From NCBI GenBank assembly GCA_947561585.1, contig CANNZV010000422.1, forward strand, positions 62,001 through 126,000: a stretch of 64,000 nucleotides of DNA, written 5' to 3'. The notes beneath the pieces are model-generated. The model had not been told where the DNA came from and searched no databases. It was given only the letters and a program-made list of their open reading frames with translations. This DNA is from Caprella mutica (Eukaryota; Arthropoda; Malacostraca; Amphipoda; Caprellidae). This document shows, piece after piece, positions 53,631 to 64,000 of this stretch. The first letter of the stretch is position 1. The number at the start of each line of letters is the position of its first letter. The translations under genes and the position numbers were made by a program.

Positions 53631-55399
53631 CCAGGTAATAGAGCATGTCCAAACTCACCATTTTAATGGCGAGTTTGTGACAGTTATTTTGAGCATTTCA
53701 ATTTCAAATGGTGAGAAATATCCAATTTTCTCCTATGCTAGCTCAATGTTATTTTGGAAAGAATTTATGGTAATTTGATCATTTTTCAGAGAAATTTGTT
53801 GATTTTTGTAGAGACAAATGGAAAGTTTATGAGTCATACTATTTTACTTGGTTTATTCCTATGTTACCATTAATTTTTGGTGGATAAATTGATGAAATGT
53901 TGGTGGATCAGCCAAATTACTGGAAATTCATGGTGGATTTTTTCAGCTTTTTCAAAAACTCAGTGGAATTTTGTGCACCAAATACAGACTGGGAGTCTGG
54001 GGTGGATCTGCCAAATTATTGGAAAATGTTGATGGATTTTTTCAGTATTTTGAAAAAGTCAGTGGTATTTTGACTCATTTCGTACATCAAATACAGAATG
54101 GTTGACGGTGGAATTTTTCCAATTTGAAAAAATATTCAAGCGAAGTCGTATAACTAAATAAGATCTGCGAGATTCTGACTCAGTCTGAGACAATTCCCTG
54201 ATTAGCTAACTCATAATTTTTATGTTTAACTACAGCCTAGCTATATCATACATCATGTTATTTTTGAGATATTTTGAAGAATTCTGGTCGTTTTGGAGAC
54301 AGATTTGTAGATGTGTCTCTTTATTTAGAATGCCTAGCTGCGTCTTATTCTTGAAGTAATTAAAAATTAATTTATGCTATAATATTGCTATATAACCTTT
54401 TTACTACCAATTCATTATTCATAAATTTAAAATATTTCTTGGCTGCTACTACTACTAGCTACTACCTAGTCCACTTTACTAAACTCGTTATTTATCAATT
54501 CAATGTATAGATAACATGGCTAGATTAAAAATATTTTTTTTAATTTCCGTTTATTTTGTTATTATTTATAACTTAATATTTCATGATTTGAAATGTAGGT
54601 AGATGTTTAAATTAAAATATAACTTGATGGATTATTAGCTAATGAATAACACAGTGTGTCTTGACTTTATTTCAATATTTAGTAAATAACTATGTAAGAT
54701 ATCTTTATAAAATGATATCACAATATTGATAGTGCGAGAAGAAAAGCCTGTCCTCAGTGTCCATAACGGTATTTCTATTTTCCTATTGTTTTAATGTCTT
54801 CCATTGAAAATATAATACAAAGATTAATGAATTATATTCTTATATACATAATAATTTTATATATTTAAATGATTTAATAAAACAATTTTAACACTTTAAT
54901 AAGCACTTACCAATAAACCCATCAGATTGGTATAAATTATTATTATGTCATAGTTTAATACTTTTCCAAGATATTTTTATTCTTGTGAATATCTTATATT
55001 TTCTTGAAAAATAGTATTTTTTTAAATTAGCTAATATTTAATGTTTTCTATTGTATGTTTTATTGATTATTTGAAAGACAACTAGGTATGTCTGTTATTG
55101 TCTGTGGTTTATTAATACAATATAATGGTAGCTAAACATACAAGAAAAATAATGGGGCACTTGCTCGCTAAAGGGTTAAAGGATATATATATGTGTGATT
55201 AATGATAAATTGAACAGCTATGATTAAAGCTGCAAAATATATAAAAGAAATTAACCAAGGTTTTTTTATCTATCGCAAAATATCATTGTGTAGCATAGGA
55301 GAAAATTAGATAATTCATCCCATTTGCAACTGAAGGGCTCAAAATAACTGTCACAAACTTGCCATTAAAATGGCAAGTTTGAACAGTTTTATTACTTGG
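53631..55399. mobile_element. CCARGTAATA-ended element upstream of eIF4A3
   Basis: The left CCAGGTAATA with TCCAAACTCACCATTTTAAT then GGCGAGTTTGTGACAG is inverted at the right (GACAGTTATTTTGAGC and CCATTTTAATGGC shared). The interior is AT-rich and contains further CAGTCTG-like pieces in its first 500 bp. The right end lies 180 bp before the eIF4A3 ATG. Confidence 0.6.
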
Positions 55400-55539
55400 C
55401 TGATTATTTATATGATAATTTGATCAATATTTAGATAGCTTTTTGCATGTTAAGTGGTAACTATTATTAACAAGCTTACTTCTTTATTAGCTATATGGCA
55501 TTATTTATTAGCTAGCCATCTTAATTTTCTTTTCTTACA

Positions 55540-55541
55540 GT
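55540..55541 (+). promoter_or_regulatory. 3' splice site in the eIF4A3 5' UTR
   Basis: TTTTCTTTTCTTACAG lies 37 bp before the ATG, so the first coding exon probably begins at 55542 and a non-coding exon lies upstream. That exon and the promoter are not identified and may overlap the 53631-55399 element. Confidence 0.5.
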
Positions 55542-55578
55542 ATATCTTTAAAGTTTTATTTTTACTTATCTATATAAT

Positions 55579-55729
55579 ATGGATTATGATAATGAGTCAT
55601 CCGCGTCTCATAATGTTCACGCAGCTCTGTCTGAGAATGATATTCAGACTAGCAAGAAACTGAAAGTGTACCCCACTTTTGAAAGCATGGAACTGAAGAA
55701 AGAAATTTTACAAGGAATATATGCATATG
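55579..55729 (+). CDS. EIF4A3: eIF4A3 exon 1
   Basis: ATG in the context TATAATATGG, then an acidic N-terminus and [19 protein letters not shown]. Ends in phase 1 at TATG|GTATGA. The following 1.1-kb intron holds a hAT MITE. Confidence 0.85.
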
Positions 55730-58700
55730 GTATGATAATATTAGCTATAATTGCTCAATTCGGTGTTTGTTGAAGTTTGTAAGATTACAGTTCAATTTAA
55801 TTACTTAACTAACTTAATTTTTCCAATTTACTTACCCGAGAATATTTATGTATCTAATAGGGATGGGACGAAGTATCGGTATCGGAATTTTTTGGGAGTA
55901 TCGGCAATGGTATGGGTATCGGCATATATTGAAAAGTATCGACCAATACTCAGCCGATACTTGTATGATTATTTAAATTTTATCCATTTCATAAATTTTC
56001 TTTTTCATTAAATTTCTATTATTCTATAGCCATAAATGAAATAAATCATTAAATAATTCATTATAAGTACCAATCCAATAATTGACCAACTACCTACTAG
56101 AGTTTTAAGTATAATTTTTATTCATTTATTATGACATGCATGACATTATTAATAAAAAATTTGAAGTATATACGGAATCTACCAATAGGTTTTTGAGTCT
56201 GACTATAAATTTAAGATGAGAATTATTCAGCTACTGTTGACCATTTTTGCACCTATTTATTACAAGTACCACAGGATGATAACACACATCAGAAAAGTTA
56301 TCTATTTAATATCTATGTATTTTAATTAATGTGAAATATGTAAATCACTTCATGTTATGTACTACAATGAAAGAGCATTACTGAGTTAGTTTTCAGTTAG
56401 AACTTCATAAAACTTGCAAGAATAATTGATACTTAATAACTTATTGAGTATCAATGAGTTTTATAAATATAGACTTTAAATAACTGTGAGTATCTGTATC
56501 GGCATTTTTTTAATAGTATCGGTATCGGCACTTGTTGAGAAGTATCGGTATCGGCAAGTATCAGTCGATTTTGTAATGTATCGGTATCGGCGAAAATTTT
56601 GGTATCGTCCCATCCCTAGTATCTAATCTTTTTCATACTTTAATTTTAGATTAAGATATTACAAGCAAACATGGTATCTGTAGGTACTATAGTAGGTACG
56701 GTATATAGTATCTTCCATTGTTAGCATCTGGTGATTATTTGAAATTATTCTGTACTAGAAAAGTAGAAATACTGTATGCTGATTTGCCGTTTCTTTTGCT
56801 TTTTCATAATTCATTGTTTGCAGGTTTCAGAAAGCCCTCGGCCATTCAACAGCGCAGCATCCGTCCAATCATAGATGGCCATGATGTTATAGCTCAGGCG
56901 CAGTCTGGTACAGGAAAAACTGCTACTTACTCAATAGCTCTGTTACAATCTCTCAGATCAAAGTCCAAGCAGACTCAGGCTATCATATTGTCTCCCACAC
57001 GTGAATTAGCTATTCAAATTCAGAAGGTAGGATTTCCTTGAACTTACTGTGAGTTACAGGGTGATACTGAAGTATTAAATATTATCTAGAATGTAGTCAA
57101 CCATAGAGATAAATTATAAACTATTTCGGTAAATTTTTGTTATTTAATTTCATTAATCTTGATTTAGTGTATCAGTATTATACTCTAAGTTGACCTGTTT
57201 TGTGTTGCTTTGAGTTCACTAAAGTGGATTGATTTGTACTTAACCAAAAGCTATTTTAATTAAAAGATACTATACCCAGTGTATATCCTATTATTCTGAG
57301 GTTTAAATTTTGTAATAGTAACCTTGATACAATTGTGACATCATCATGAAATTGCATTAGCTACAAACATCATATCACACTGGTCAGATTGTTGTTTATG
57401 AAAGAAGTTCTTCTAAAAGATGGATGTCATTATAAATCCATATGAAAGTTTGGTAACTTTATTGGATAAGAAAACATAAGATAGCAACTCTTTCTAATGC
57501 AGTTAGTCTTATTAATGTTTGCAAGTATAATTTGGTATGAATAAAGAATGTTCTTTTTACCCATTTTTGCATCTCCTTGTAACTCCAATAAGAGAATTCT
57601 TAAACTCATACTCTCAACAGTGAGTTTATGTTAATCTTTTGAAATAAAAAGAAATGTAGGTAGTATTTCCATATTCTCAGTATTTTGTATTTTAATATTT
57701 TCTACTATGAAATATTCTCTTTTTCGCCACTTGGCTTTACTGTTTTGTGTTGTTCTATATTAGTTTATATTTTCAACAGGTTGTGCAATCTTTAGGAGAT
57801 TTTCTGTGTGTTTCGAGTCATGCTTGCATAGGCGGAACAAACTCATCTCAGGACATCAAAAAACTTCGAACTGGTCAACAGATTGTCTCCGGAACACCTG
57901 GCAGAGTATTGGACATGATAAAAAGAACAAAATTATCCACAAAAAATATTAAGGTCAGTAGCTAATATCTCTCTAGTTTACAAACATTAATTTGAAAACA
58001 TAGAAATAGCTATGTGTAGCTATTTTGAGAGCTCAATTTTTTATCATTCATTTGGCAAAGCTAGGGGCTTAGTATAATATAGGTAGGGTATTTGTACCCA
58101 AAATAACTTTTTGATTTAAATTTACATTCATTCTAACTTTTCTCTTTCAGTTGTTAATTTTAGATGAGGCCGATGAAATGTTACAACACGGCTTTCAAAA
58201 GCAAATATATGGAGTCTACAGATTTCTACCCCCTGAAGTACAGGTAATTCATTAACAAACTGAAAGTTATTAATTTCAATTGGTAGCTACAAACACTTCA
58301 TACTATCGATGTGTTTGTAGCTAAATAAAAGTAGCTAACTCAAAATAGTTATTTTAAGAGCAAATGTATAAGTTTATTAGGTACCCTAATCAAACACACC
58401 TTGTGATTTACCTAAACCGTAATGAGTTTAACGTGTGTTTTCTTGTCACATCCTTTTTAAATTACTTTATGTCTTTCATGACATTCCTTTAAATTTATTG
58501 GCCTTTATTGACTTCGTTCCTACACAAATACCAAATATATTTTTGTATTTGAAAATTTAAAAATATTTACGTAGCGGCGTAAATTAGGAAATTAATTTAC
58601 TGTAATGACATGTGGCAACGTAGAAATACAGTTTGGTTAGCCAATAAGTACAAATCTGTCCACGTTTCCATAGAGTACAAACACATGCGCGAGCAATCAT

Positions 58701-61381
58701 TGGGTCGCATTCCACCCAATCACAGCTCTGCTCTCTCAGTTGCCTAATTTTAGGAATATACCTTTGTATTTATTTCTTATGTATTGAATTTTTTACTTGA
58801 AATTTGGTGTTTTTACTCAAACTTTCCCGTTCATTCTAATAGTCAAACCCATTAGGGTTAAGGGATTGTTAATGTATATTATTCCTTTTGTGAGACAAAT
58901 TAGTATCAGTTTTGATTAACAATATCACTTGTCAAGCAATTCACCTCTATAATTTTGATGCCTTTAATGAAGCAAATCTCTATTGGGAGCTAATGTTTTG
59001 AAGAATGAAGTGATAATCTCATTAATAATAGGATAAAAGTGTTACTGAAATACTGACAAATATAAAAACAGATTTCCTTTTGATGTTAACTAAACCCTTA
59101 CTAAAATTAAATTTGATAGCTAGCTACATGCCATTTAGCTAAATAAAATTGGTAAAGTGTGAATGTTTTTCAGGTTGCGGTTATTTCAGCAACATTACCA
59201 GAAGAAGTTGTGGAAATGACTTCTAAATTTATGGCAGACCCAATACGAATACTAGTGGAAAGGTAGGTAGTGCTATTGACTAGCTCTATCATTTGCATTT
59301 TAGCATGATTTATTTTGACACATTGGCCGCATCATGTACCAATATTGGCAGCTACACGCGAACACTTTTTCATACTATTTTAATATTGAAATTTCTCAAA
59401 CATATATTGAATACTTTATAAGAGTAGTGTTGGAAAAGTAACTAATAAAAATTAGCAAAAATATATTACATCTTTATGAATAAAAATATCAGAATAATTT
59501 AAAAAACAAATAAAACACTGTACATTTGTGCAAATAAAACAAAGATGCAGGTACCGTGGTACGGCATTACTGTCATATCTTCAGATATGACTGTATATAA
59601 CTTAAGTAATTACTAATTATTGATTTTATCCAGGATTATATTAACTTAAAGAACATGACATAGACAGTGTTTATTAAATTTCTTTTTCTAAATATTGACG
59701 CTTGTTTATTTAGAGTATGGAGTTATTACGCTGACTTTGTAATTTTATTTGTACGTGTTTGTTTCATATGCTAGATTTCACTTTGGTAAGAATTTGTTCC
59801 CTAAATTAGACAAACTATACTGTAGATCAGTGGTAGCTATATGATATAGTGATTATAGTCCCATAGTTGTTCTTTGATTCAGTACAATATATCCTAATTA
59901 AGATTTGATTTTTTTGTTACTGACACCTAATTAAATCACCTATTAGAAAGTACACTCACCAAACTGTTCTCTCCTCGACAGAGATGAGTTATCCCTCGAA
60001 GGCATCAAACAGTATGTTGTTCCTGTGGAGAAAGAACATTGGAAGTTTGGAGCACTGTGTGACATGTACGATAAGATTTTAGTGCAGCAAGCTATCATAT
60101 TCTGCAACTCCAGAAAAAAGGTGAGTAGGCTCTTCTGATGAGTTATATCTTTTACCGTTATTAAGTCGACAGCAAACAAAATTGATTGAATATGTAATGA
60201 AAAACATTAGCTATTCACAATGGTTTTCAGATTAATTATAATTTTTCAAGTGGGTGTTTCTCACTTATTTTGAAATTAGTTTCTTGACAATTGAGTTAAT
60301 CATTTATTGACTCTAATCCTTATCAGGTTGATTGGTTATCACAACAAATGAAAGAAGCAGGTTTCGCCGTGTCCTCCATGCACAGTGCAGTGAAGCAGAA
60401 GGAGAGAGATGCTATTATGAATGACTTCAGGTCTGGTGTGACCAGAGTACTCATCACTACTGACATCTGGGCTAGAGGGATTGACGTGCAGCAGGTGAGA
60501 ACGTGCTGTGGTAGAGGCAGAATAGAATTATTTACTAGAGGTGAAGAATTTACATGAGTAGAGGCATTTAAAATAATAGAAGCAGTAAGAGGAAAAGGAG
60601 AAGCATTAACTTATTTAAAAGCACTAGAGGAAATGAAGCATTTCAGAATCATATAAAATCGGAACTTTTTCGAATGGCTAAGCAAGAGGTGTGATTTAAT
60701 AAGCGATTCAAAATTACTTATTAAAGTTATTGTACGTATTCAAATAAATACTCTTCTTACTTTCATACGCCAGTGTCTGAACAAAATTAAACACATAATT
60801 AGTTACTTTTGTAGATTTGTAGCCCTCAGGGACTCTATCCTAAAACTGTCTATGGTGAATGGATGTGTTTTAGTTAGCTAATTGATATTATTCTTATTGA
60901 TATTTCTAATTATAGCCAAATGTTTTTATGATTGAATCAGTAAATTATGTTAGACTTTATTGTTGAGCACTATATAAGTTTATTAATAGTTGGTCCGATT
61001 TAATATGAAATATTTTAAAATCCTATTCGAAAAATACAAGAGTGTGCCGTCAATGTTGGTTTTCTGTGGTAGAATAACTATCGAACATTTAATTGCCCGA
61101 CTTAGCTACCTATTCTATTATTGAATAACTGTTCTAATTTCAATCTTTTTCTCTACTAAATCTAATTCAGGATTTTTTTCTCTCTGCAGGTATCACATGT
61201 AATTAACTATGACTTACCTGTTAACAAAGAGCAGTACCTGCATCGCATTGGTCGGTCGGGTCGCTTTGGCAGACAAGGGGTCGCTATCAACTTCGTGCGC
61301 AAGGAGGACAAGGCCGTTATAAAAGCCATTGAGAAGCACTATAGCATAACACTGCAAGAATTACCTGATTTGGATTCTTGA
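55579..61381 (+). CDS. EIF4A3: DEAD-box RNA helicase, eIF4A3 type (8 exons)
   Basis: Exons 55579-55729, 56824-57026, 57780-57953, 58151-58243, 59174-59262, 59982-60120, 60327-60494 and 61190-61381 join in frame at consensus GT-AG sites and give 402 residues (human protein about 411). Motifs in order: [15 protein letters not shown] (Q motif, about 46-60), AQSGTGKT (76-83), PTRELA (108-113), GTPGR (156-160), DEAD (181-184), SAT (212-214), [10 protein letters not shown] (327-336) and HRIGRSGR (357-364). The W in D-x-WARG and HACIGGTN point to eIF4A3, the RNA clamp of the exon junction complex, rather than the translation factor eIF4A (usually DLLARG). Odd features: HGD of the second RecA domain is HSA (302-304), and the usual C-terminal MPxNxADLI is replaced by LPDLDS. 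Probably functional, since the frame and all ATPase motifs are intact; a diverged paralogue is possible. Confidence 0.9.
55858..56618. mobile_element. hAT MITE, TAGGGATGGGACG ends, in eIF4A3 intron 1
   Basis: The inverted ends TAGGGATGGGACG are exact. The 8-bp duplication GTATCTAA is perfect at 55850-55857 and 56619-56626. The arms are rich in TATCGGTATCGG words, and the core is AT-rich and non-coding. Confidence 0.9.
56824..57026 (+). CDS. EIF4A3: eIF4A3 exon 2 (Q motif, motif I, Ia)
   Basis: Acceptor TTTGCAG, donor AAG|GTAGGA. Carries [12 protein letters not shown], the Walker A box AQSGTGKT and SPTRELA, all ATP- and RNA-contact motifs. Confidence 0.92.
57027..57779. other. eIF4A3 intron 2, nothing recognised
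   Basis: AT-rich, without terminal repeats or motifs beyond the splice sites. Confidence 0.5.
57780..57953 (+). CDS. EIF4A3: eIF4A3 exon 3 (GG and motif Ib)
   Basis: 58 codons, phase 0 on both sides. [18 protein letters not shown] and [11 protein letters not shown] match eIF4A3 closely. Confidence 0.9.
58151..58243 (+). CDS. EIF4A3: eIF4A3 exon 4 (DEAD box)
   Basis: 31 codons with [15 protein letters not shown] then [12 protein letters not shown]. Phase 0 borders CTTTCAG and CAG|GTAATT. Confidence 0.92.
58244..59173. other. eIF4A3 intron 4, nothing recognised
   Basis: Contains a small inverted pair, TAGCTACAAACACTTCATAC against GATGTGTTTGTAGCTA near 58285-58322, otherwise plain AT-rich sequence. 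Intron 5 (59263-59981) is likewise featureless, as is intron 7 (60495-61189). Confidence 0.45.
59174..59262 (+). CDS. EIF4A3: eIF4A3 exon 5 (SAT motif)
   Basis: Begins [20 protein letters not shown]. Ends in phase 2 at GAAAG|GTAGGT. Confidence 0.9.
59982..60120 (+). CDS. EIF4A3: eIF4A3 exon 6 (start of RecA domain 2)
   Basis: Enters with AG|A to give R, then [24 protein letters not shown] and [10 protein letters not shown] (motif IV). Donor AAG|GTGAGT. Confidence 0.92.
60327..60494 (+). CDS. EIF4A3: eIF4A3 exon 7 (motif V)
   Basis: 56 codons. [20 protein letters not shown] shows the HSA in place of [20 protein letters not shown] is motif V with the eIF4A3-type W. Confidence 0.92.
61190..61381 (+). 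CDS. EIF4A3: eIF4A3 exon 8 (motif VI and stop)
   Basis: [20 protein letters not shown] then [16 protein letters not shown], and a short C-terminus ending LPDLDS before TGA. No canonical AATAAA is seen in the next 120 bp. Confidence 0.92.
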   Translation, partial: VSHVINYDLPVNKEQYLHRIGRSGRFGRQGVAINFVRKEDKAVIKAIEKHYSITLQELPDLDS

Positions 61382-61501
61382 GAGGCTTCGTTGGCACTGA
61401 AATATAAAAGAAATTGATACCTACTTTTCTTTTCCTCTGGAACTTAATTGATGTTTTTGTTTTGTTACGGTTTTATGTGCACTAATTAGTTTAGTGTAGT
61501 G

Positions 61502-61789
61502 CAGTGGTTCTTAAAGTATTTTTCTCGCACACCCCTTCCTTTTCTCAGGCACCCCCTGAGCATTAATTGTATTGCATTGAAATAGATTGAAAAGCTACTA
61601 TTATTATTTATATGGTAATTATGATGTGAAAAAAATATCAAATATACGTCATTTATATTCTAGAATCTACATGATAGTAACCGCAAGATCCGAATTCATA
61701 AGTAACATATAAAAACATTCATCCCAGGCACCCCTATTAACATTCCAGGCCCCAAAGGGGTGCAGGGTACCCCTCTTTAAGAACCACTG
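61502..61789. mobile_element. hAT MITE just after eIF4A3 (CAGTGGTTCTTAAAG ends)
   Basis: CAGTGGTTCTTAAAG and its inverse, subterminal CACCCC(T/C) words, and flanking GTGTAGTG and GTGTAGCT (six of eight). The ends are the classic hAT form. It lies 120 bp past the stop codon and may supply or disrupt 3' UTR sequence. Confidence 0.85.
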
Positions 61790-61991
61790 GTGTAGCTAGT
61801 GCATTTTATTTGATTAGAATACAAAAATAGAACAATCCAAATCTGAACATTATCAATTAACTAGGAATAATAACTGTTCAGTAACGATGTACAAAGTATT
61901 AAATATGACAGTTTTGTAATACGAGTACCGTAAATAGGAGTTGAATCAAACTAACCCAGGTGTTCTATCCTGAAACTCTTTGTGGTAGATG

Positions 61992-62460
61992 TCAGAGAAG
62001 GGGCAGCATGACAAGACTGGTCATGCCTGAGGAAACTCGAAGTGACTGAAATATAAGAGAATACGCCACTATCCGACCAATTATATCATGATCCGACGTT
62101 GTTGTTCTATAACATCCTCGGAGGGGCGCCCCGGGTTTCAGCCACCCGAGGCACTGTGTGGGCCTAAGGGAAACCCGCATCACTCAGGAAGTTAATAACT
62201 GCCTGAGGATGGGTCCAAAGGTGCTCCAGTGGGTGAATGTTGTGTGTAGTCCTATGTAGGTGTAGTGACAGACATTGTGTGAGGATGTGAGAGATCGTGC
62301 CCTGATCGGCTTGACAGAAGTCGCACCGATCAGAGTCCGATCTCCCAATCCTGTGCGTGTAGTGTGGAAGGGAAGGATGGTGGCCACATCTCAGACGTGA
62401 TAGGGTAACCCTATCAAGACGAGACATGGCCGACTCACTAGGGTCGATGGCTATGATCCG
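61992..62460 (-). mobile_element. LINE 3' fragment (I/R1/Jockey-like C-terminus)
   Basis: The minus-strand frame at 62427-62164 encodes LSRLRCGHHPSLPHYTHRIG, then CDFCQADQGTISHILTQC, the C-terminal Cys-His block that follows RT/RNase H in I, R1 and Jockey-type LINEs, then a stop. A GC-richer 3' UTR runs to about 61992. Upstream frames are broken. Confidence 0.6.
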
Positions 62461-62907
62461 ACCTATACTGACGACGTGGCAAAAAACTCAATCAAAGAAG
62501 AGGAGGGATCTTCTCTGAAATCGACCAACCACTTCAAAAAAATAAAAAAATATCTGTATGTAGCTATGATACCAAGTTCACATAGTATTTATTAAATTAA
62601 ATAGTAATTTATGTAACATGACCTATAGCTATTTATATAATAATTTACTTTAATCCATATGTCACATGATATATGGAATAAATTACTCTATGTTCTAATT
62701 ACTATGTAAATATTATTGGTATAATATACTGTATACAGATTTATAATTTTATTTTGAAGTCGTTGTTCGATTTCAGAGAAGATCCAAGAGATCTTGAGCC
62801 TGAGCAGTTGTAATTTGAATTATATATTTATATCTTTTCATTTTTACCATGTAAACGCTATTTGTAGTTTTAGAGGATAGCGCTAGGGTTATGCCATAGT
62901 AAACAGA

Positions 62908-63403
62908 ATAGTATAGTACCCCAGTTACATGTAATATTCAAATTTATTCTGGGTAGGCTGTGACGTCATGTATGTAAACAAGAGGTCACGTCATAGTAAA
63001 CGGAATTGCTGTGGGTCACGTGGAATAGAGAATTAAGATGGCGGCCAACGCGACCGATTTGACTAATTTAATGATCTAATTATCTTGAATAAATCGTCTT
63101 CTTCAAGACTAAAAATTTGTTACTATCTTGGGTGTAAAAAGACCAGTAGCAATTTGAAAATTTCATCAACAGTCATTTTTTAATTTTCGTCCGTATGACT
63201 ATAAAGATTGGATAATAGCATGCGGTAATGTGGAATTAAAAAAAATATCACCGAAAACGTTATTTAACAAAAGTTGGGTGTGTTGCAGCCATCTTTTGTG
63301 TTTGTACTGTACGTACAAACGTACGCACCATTGTTGACATGTGACGTCACAGCCTACCGGGATACGCGTAATATCCCCCCTATAGCTCTGGGATACTATA
63401 TCT
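62908..63403. mobile_element. Inverted-repeat element with GGTAGGCTGTGACGTCA arms
   Basis: The left GGGTAGGCTGTGACGTCATG and right inverse CGGTAGGCTGTGACGTCACA extend outwards to ATAGTATAGTACCCCAG and its inverse. The interior includes AAGATGGCGGCCAACGCG and GCAGCCATCTTTTG words. About 495 bp, no coding frame. Confidence 0.55.
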
Positions 63404-63442
63404 TCTCTGTACTGTGGTTATTCTCTTCAACTACGAGGTCTA

Positions 63443-63690
63443 AAGCCCCGTCCAGACGCTCCGACAAATGCCCAGATTTCTCTGAAATCAGGTGTTCGCG
63501 AGCAAATTTGTCCGCGATTTGGCAGGCAAATTTGTCCCCGATCTCAAGAATCGAAACTGTCAGTGATTTTCAACATGTTGGATAAATTTGTCCACGAACA
63601 AGTGTTCGCGACTGTTATTTGAAAGAATATTTGTGATATATGGAGTAAATTTGATAATTACTATCATTTTAGATATGAAAGATTGAATTC
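63443..63690. repeat. Dispersed repeat, second copy (AAAGCCCCGTCCAGACG)
   Basis: Same orientation and order of words as 4978-5185, less decayed. It also contains several AAATTTGTCC(G/C)CG words and two GTGTTCGCGA words. Confidence 0.5.
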
Positions 63691-63802
63691 ATTATTTAGT
63701 AGTCTATTTATATTATTTGATTGAGATTTTTGTAAATAAATTTTGTATTTTTTAGAATATATGTGATTAGTTATTTACAATTCTACATATTATAGTTACT
63801 GA

Positions 63803-63967
63803 CTAGGGTAGTTCCGAGTTATCGAACAGTTCCACATTTTCGGACACGTATTATAAATATTACAGGTATAGCTATTTTAATTATCATTTAACTCTCATTG
63901 TAATCATTAGTTTTTCTTTCTTACTTTTCTGTAAATGTGGAACTGTCCCATAACTTGGTACTTACTC
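63803..63967. mobile_element. AGGGTAAGTTCC MITE, third copy
   Basis: Left AGGGTAGTTCCGAGTTATCG then ACAGTTCCACATTTTCGGAC. The right end inverted reads GAGTAAGTACCAAGTTATGG then GACAGTTCCACATTTA. Same family as 2196, 14935 and 20327. Confidence 0.65.
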
Positions 63968-64000
63968 GGCCTATAAACAGGTATGAATTATTTGGTTGTT

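Noticed and set aside
62164..62427. Stand-alone zinc-finger gene from the Cys-His block
   Set aside because: The spacing and surrounding words match the C-terminus of I/R1/Jockey-type LINEs, and the upstream frames are decayed.
1..64000. tRNA, rRNA or snRNA genes
   Set aside because: I looked for cloverleaf boxes and conserved snRNA words and found none that I could defend by eye. A covariance-model search would be needed to exclude them.

Overview
The window is AT-rich nuclear DNA of a eukaryote, most likely an invertebrate animal. Genes are split by GT-AG introns with phases that fit, non-LTR retrotransposon tails resemble the animal CR1/L2 and I/R1 groups, and mariner, hAT, piggyBac-like and Ty3/Gypsy elements are all present. 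There is no operon structure and no prokaryotic signal. I cannot name the species.

Two host genes are well supported. A minus-strand gene runs from about 25972 off the left edge. Nine coding exons (about 545 residues) encode BTB, BACK and discoidin-like (F5/8 type C) segments, the order seen in the BTBD9 family. Its first intron appears to use a GC donor, and a roughly 55-residue insert lies inside the BTB fold. A plus-strand gene at 55579-61381 (eight exons, 402 codons) encodes a DEAD-box helicase of the eIF4A3 type with some unusual substitutions. A possible four-exon pseudogene on the minus strand (19079-19860) is much weaker.

The rest is mobile DNA. From 9.5 to 25.8 kb the BTB gene introns hold foldback elements whose inverted arms are made of short tandem words, different in each element: CAATTGCTCGAA, CCAATTGTCGG, TTCCACTGAGGAA, AACTGCCATGCGGA, GGCCAAATGTCCG and others. 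Several arms end at a shared GGTTCTAGG-like junction. From 26.8 to 35.2 kb a four-layer nest can be read from target-site duplications: a LINE interrupted by a CATGAATTAAATAG-ended element, interrupted by a 7.65 kb hAT-like element, which holds a broken Ty3/Gypsy retrotransposon. From 35.6 to 39.6 kb a piggyBac-like element hosts a second, shorter hAT copy and a mariner-type element. From 40.3 to 46.9 kb and 51.9 to 53.5 kb there are many MITEs ending in CCAGTCTG, and some inverted-repeat pairs interleave rather than nest.

At 47.39-50.43 kb a 22-bp minisatellite of about 138 units sits inside another foldback element. Because 22 is not a multiple of 3 and no frame contains a stop, all three minus frames encode the same 22-residue cyclic peptide for about 1000 residues each. 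I read this as a property of the repeat, not as a gene. The candidate for something undescribed is the foldback group: one architecture with interchangeable terminal word arrays, seen about ten times here.
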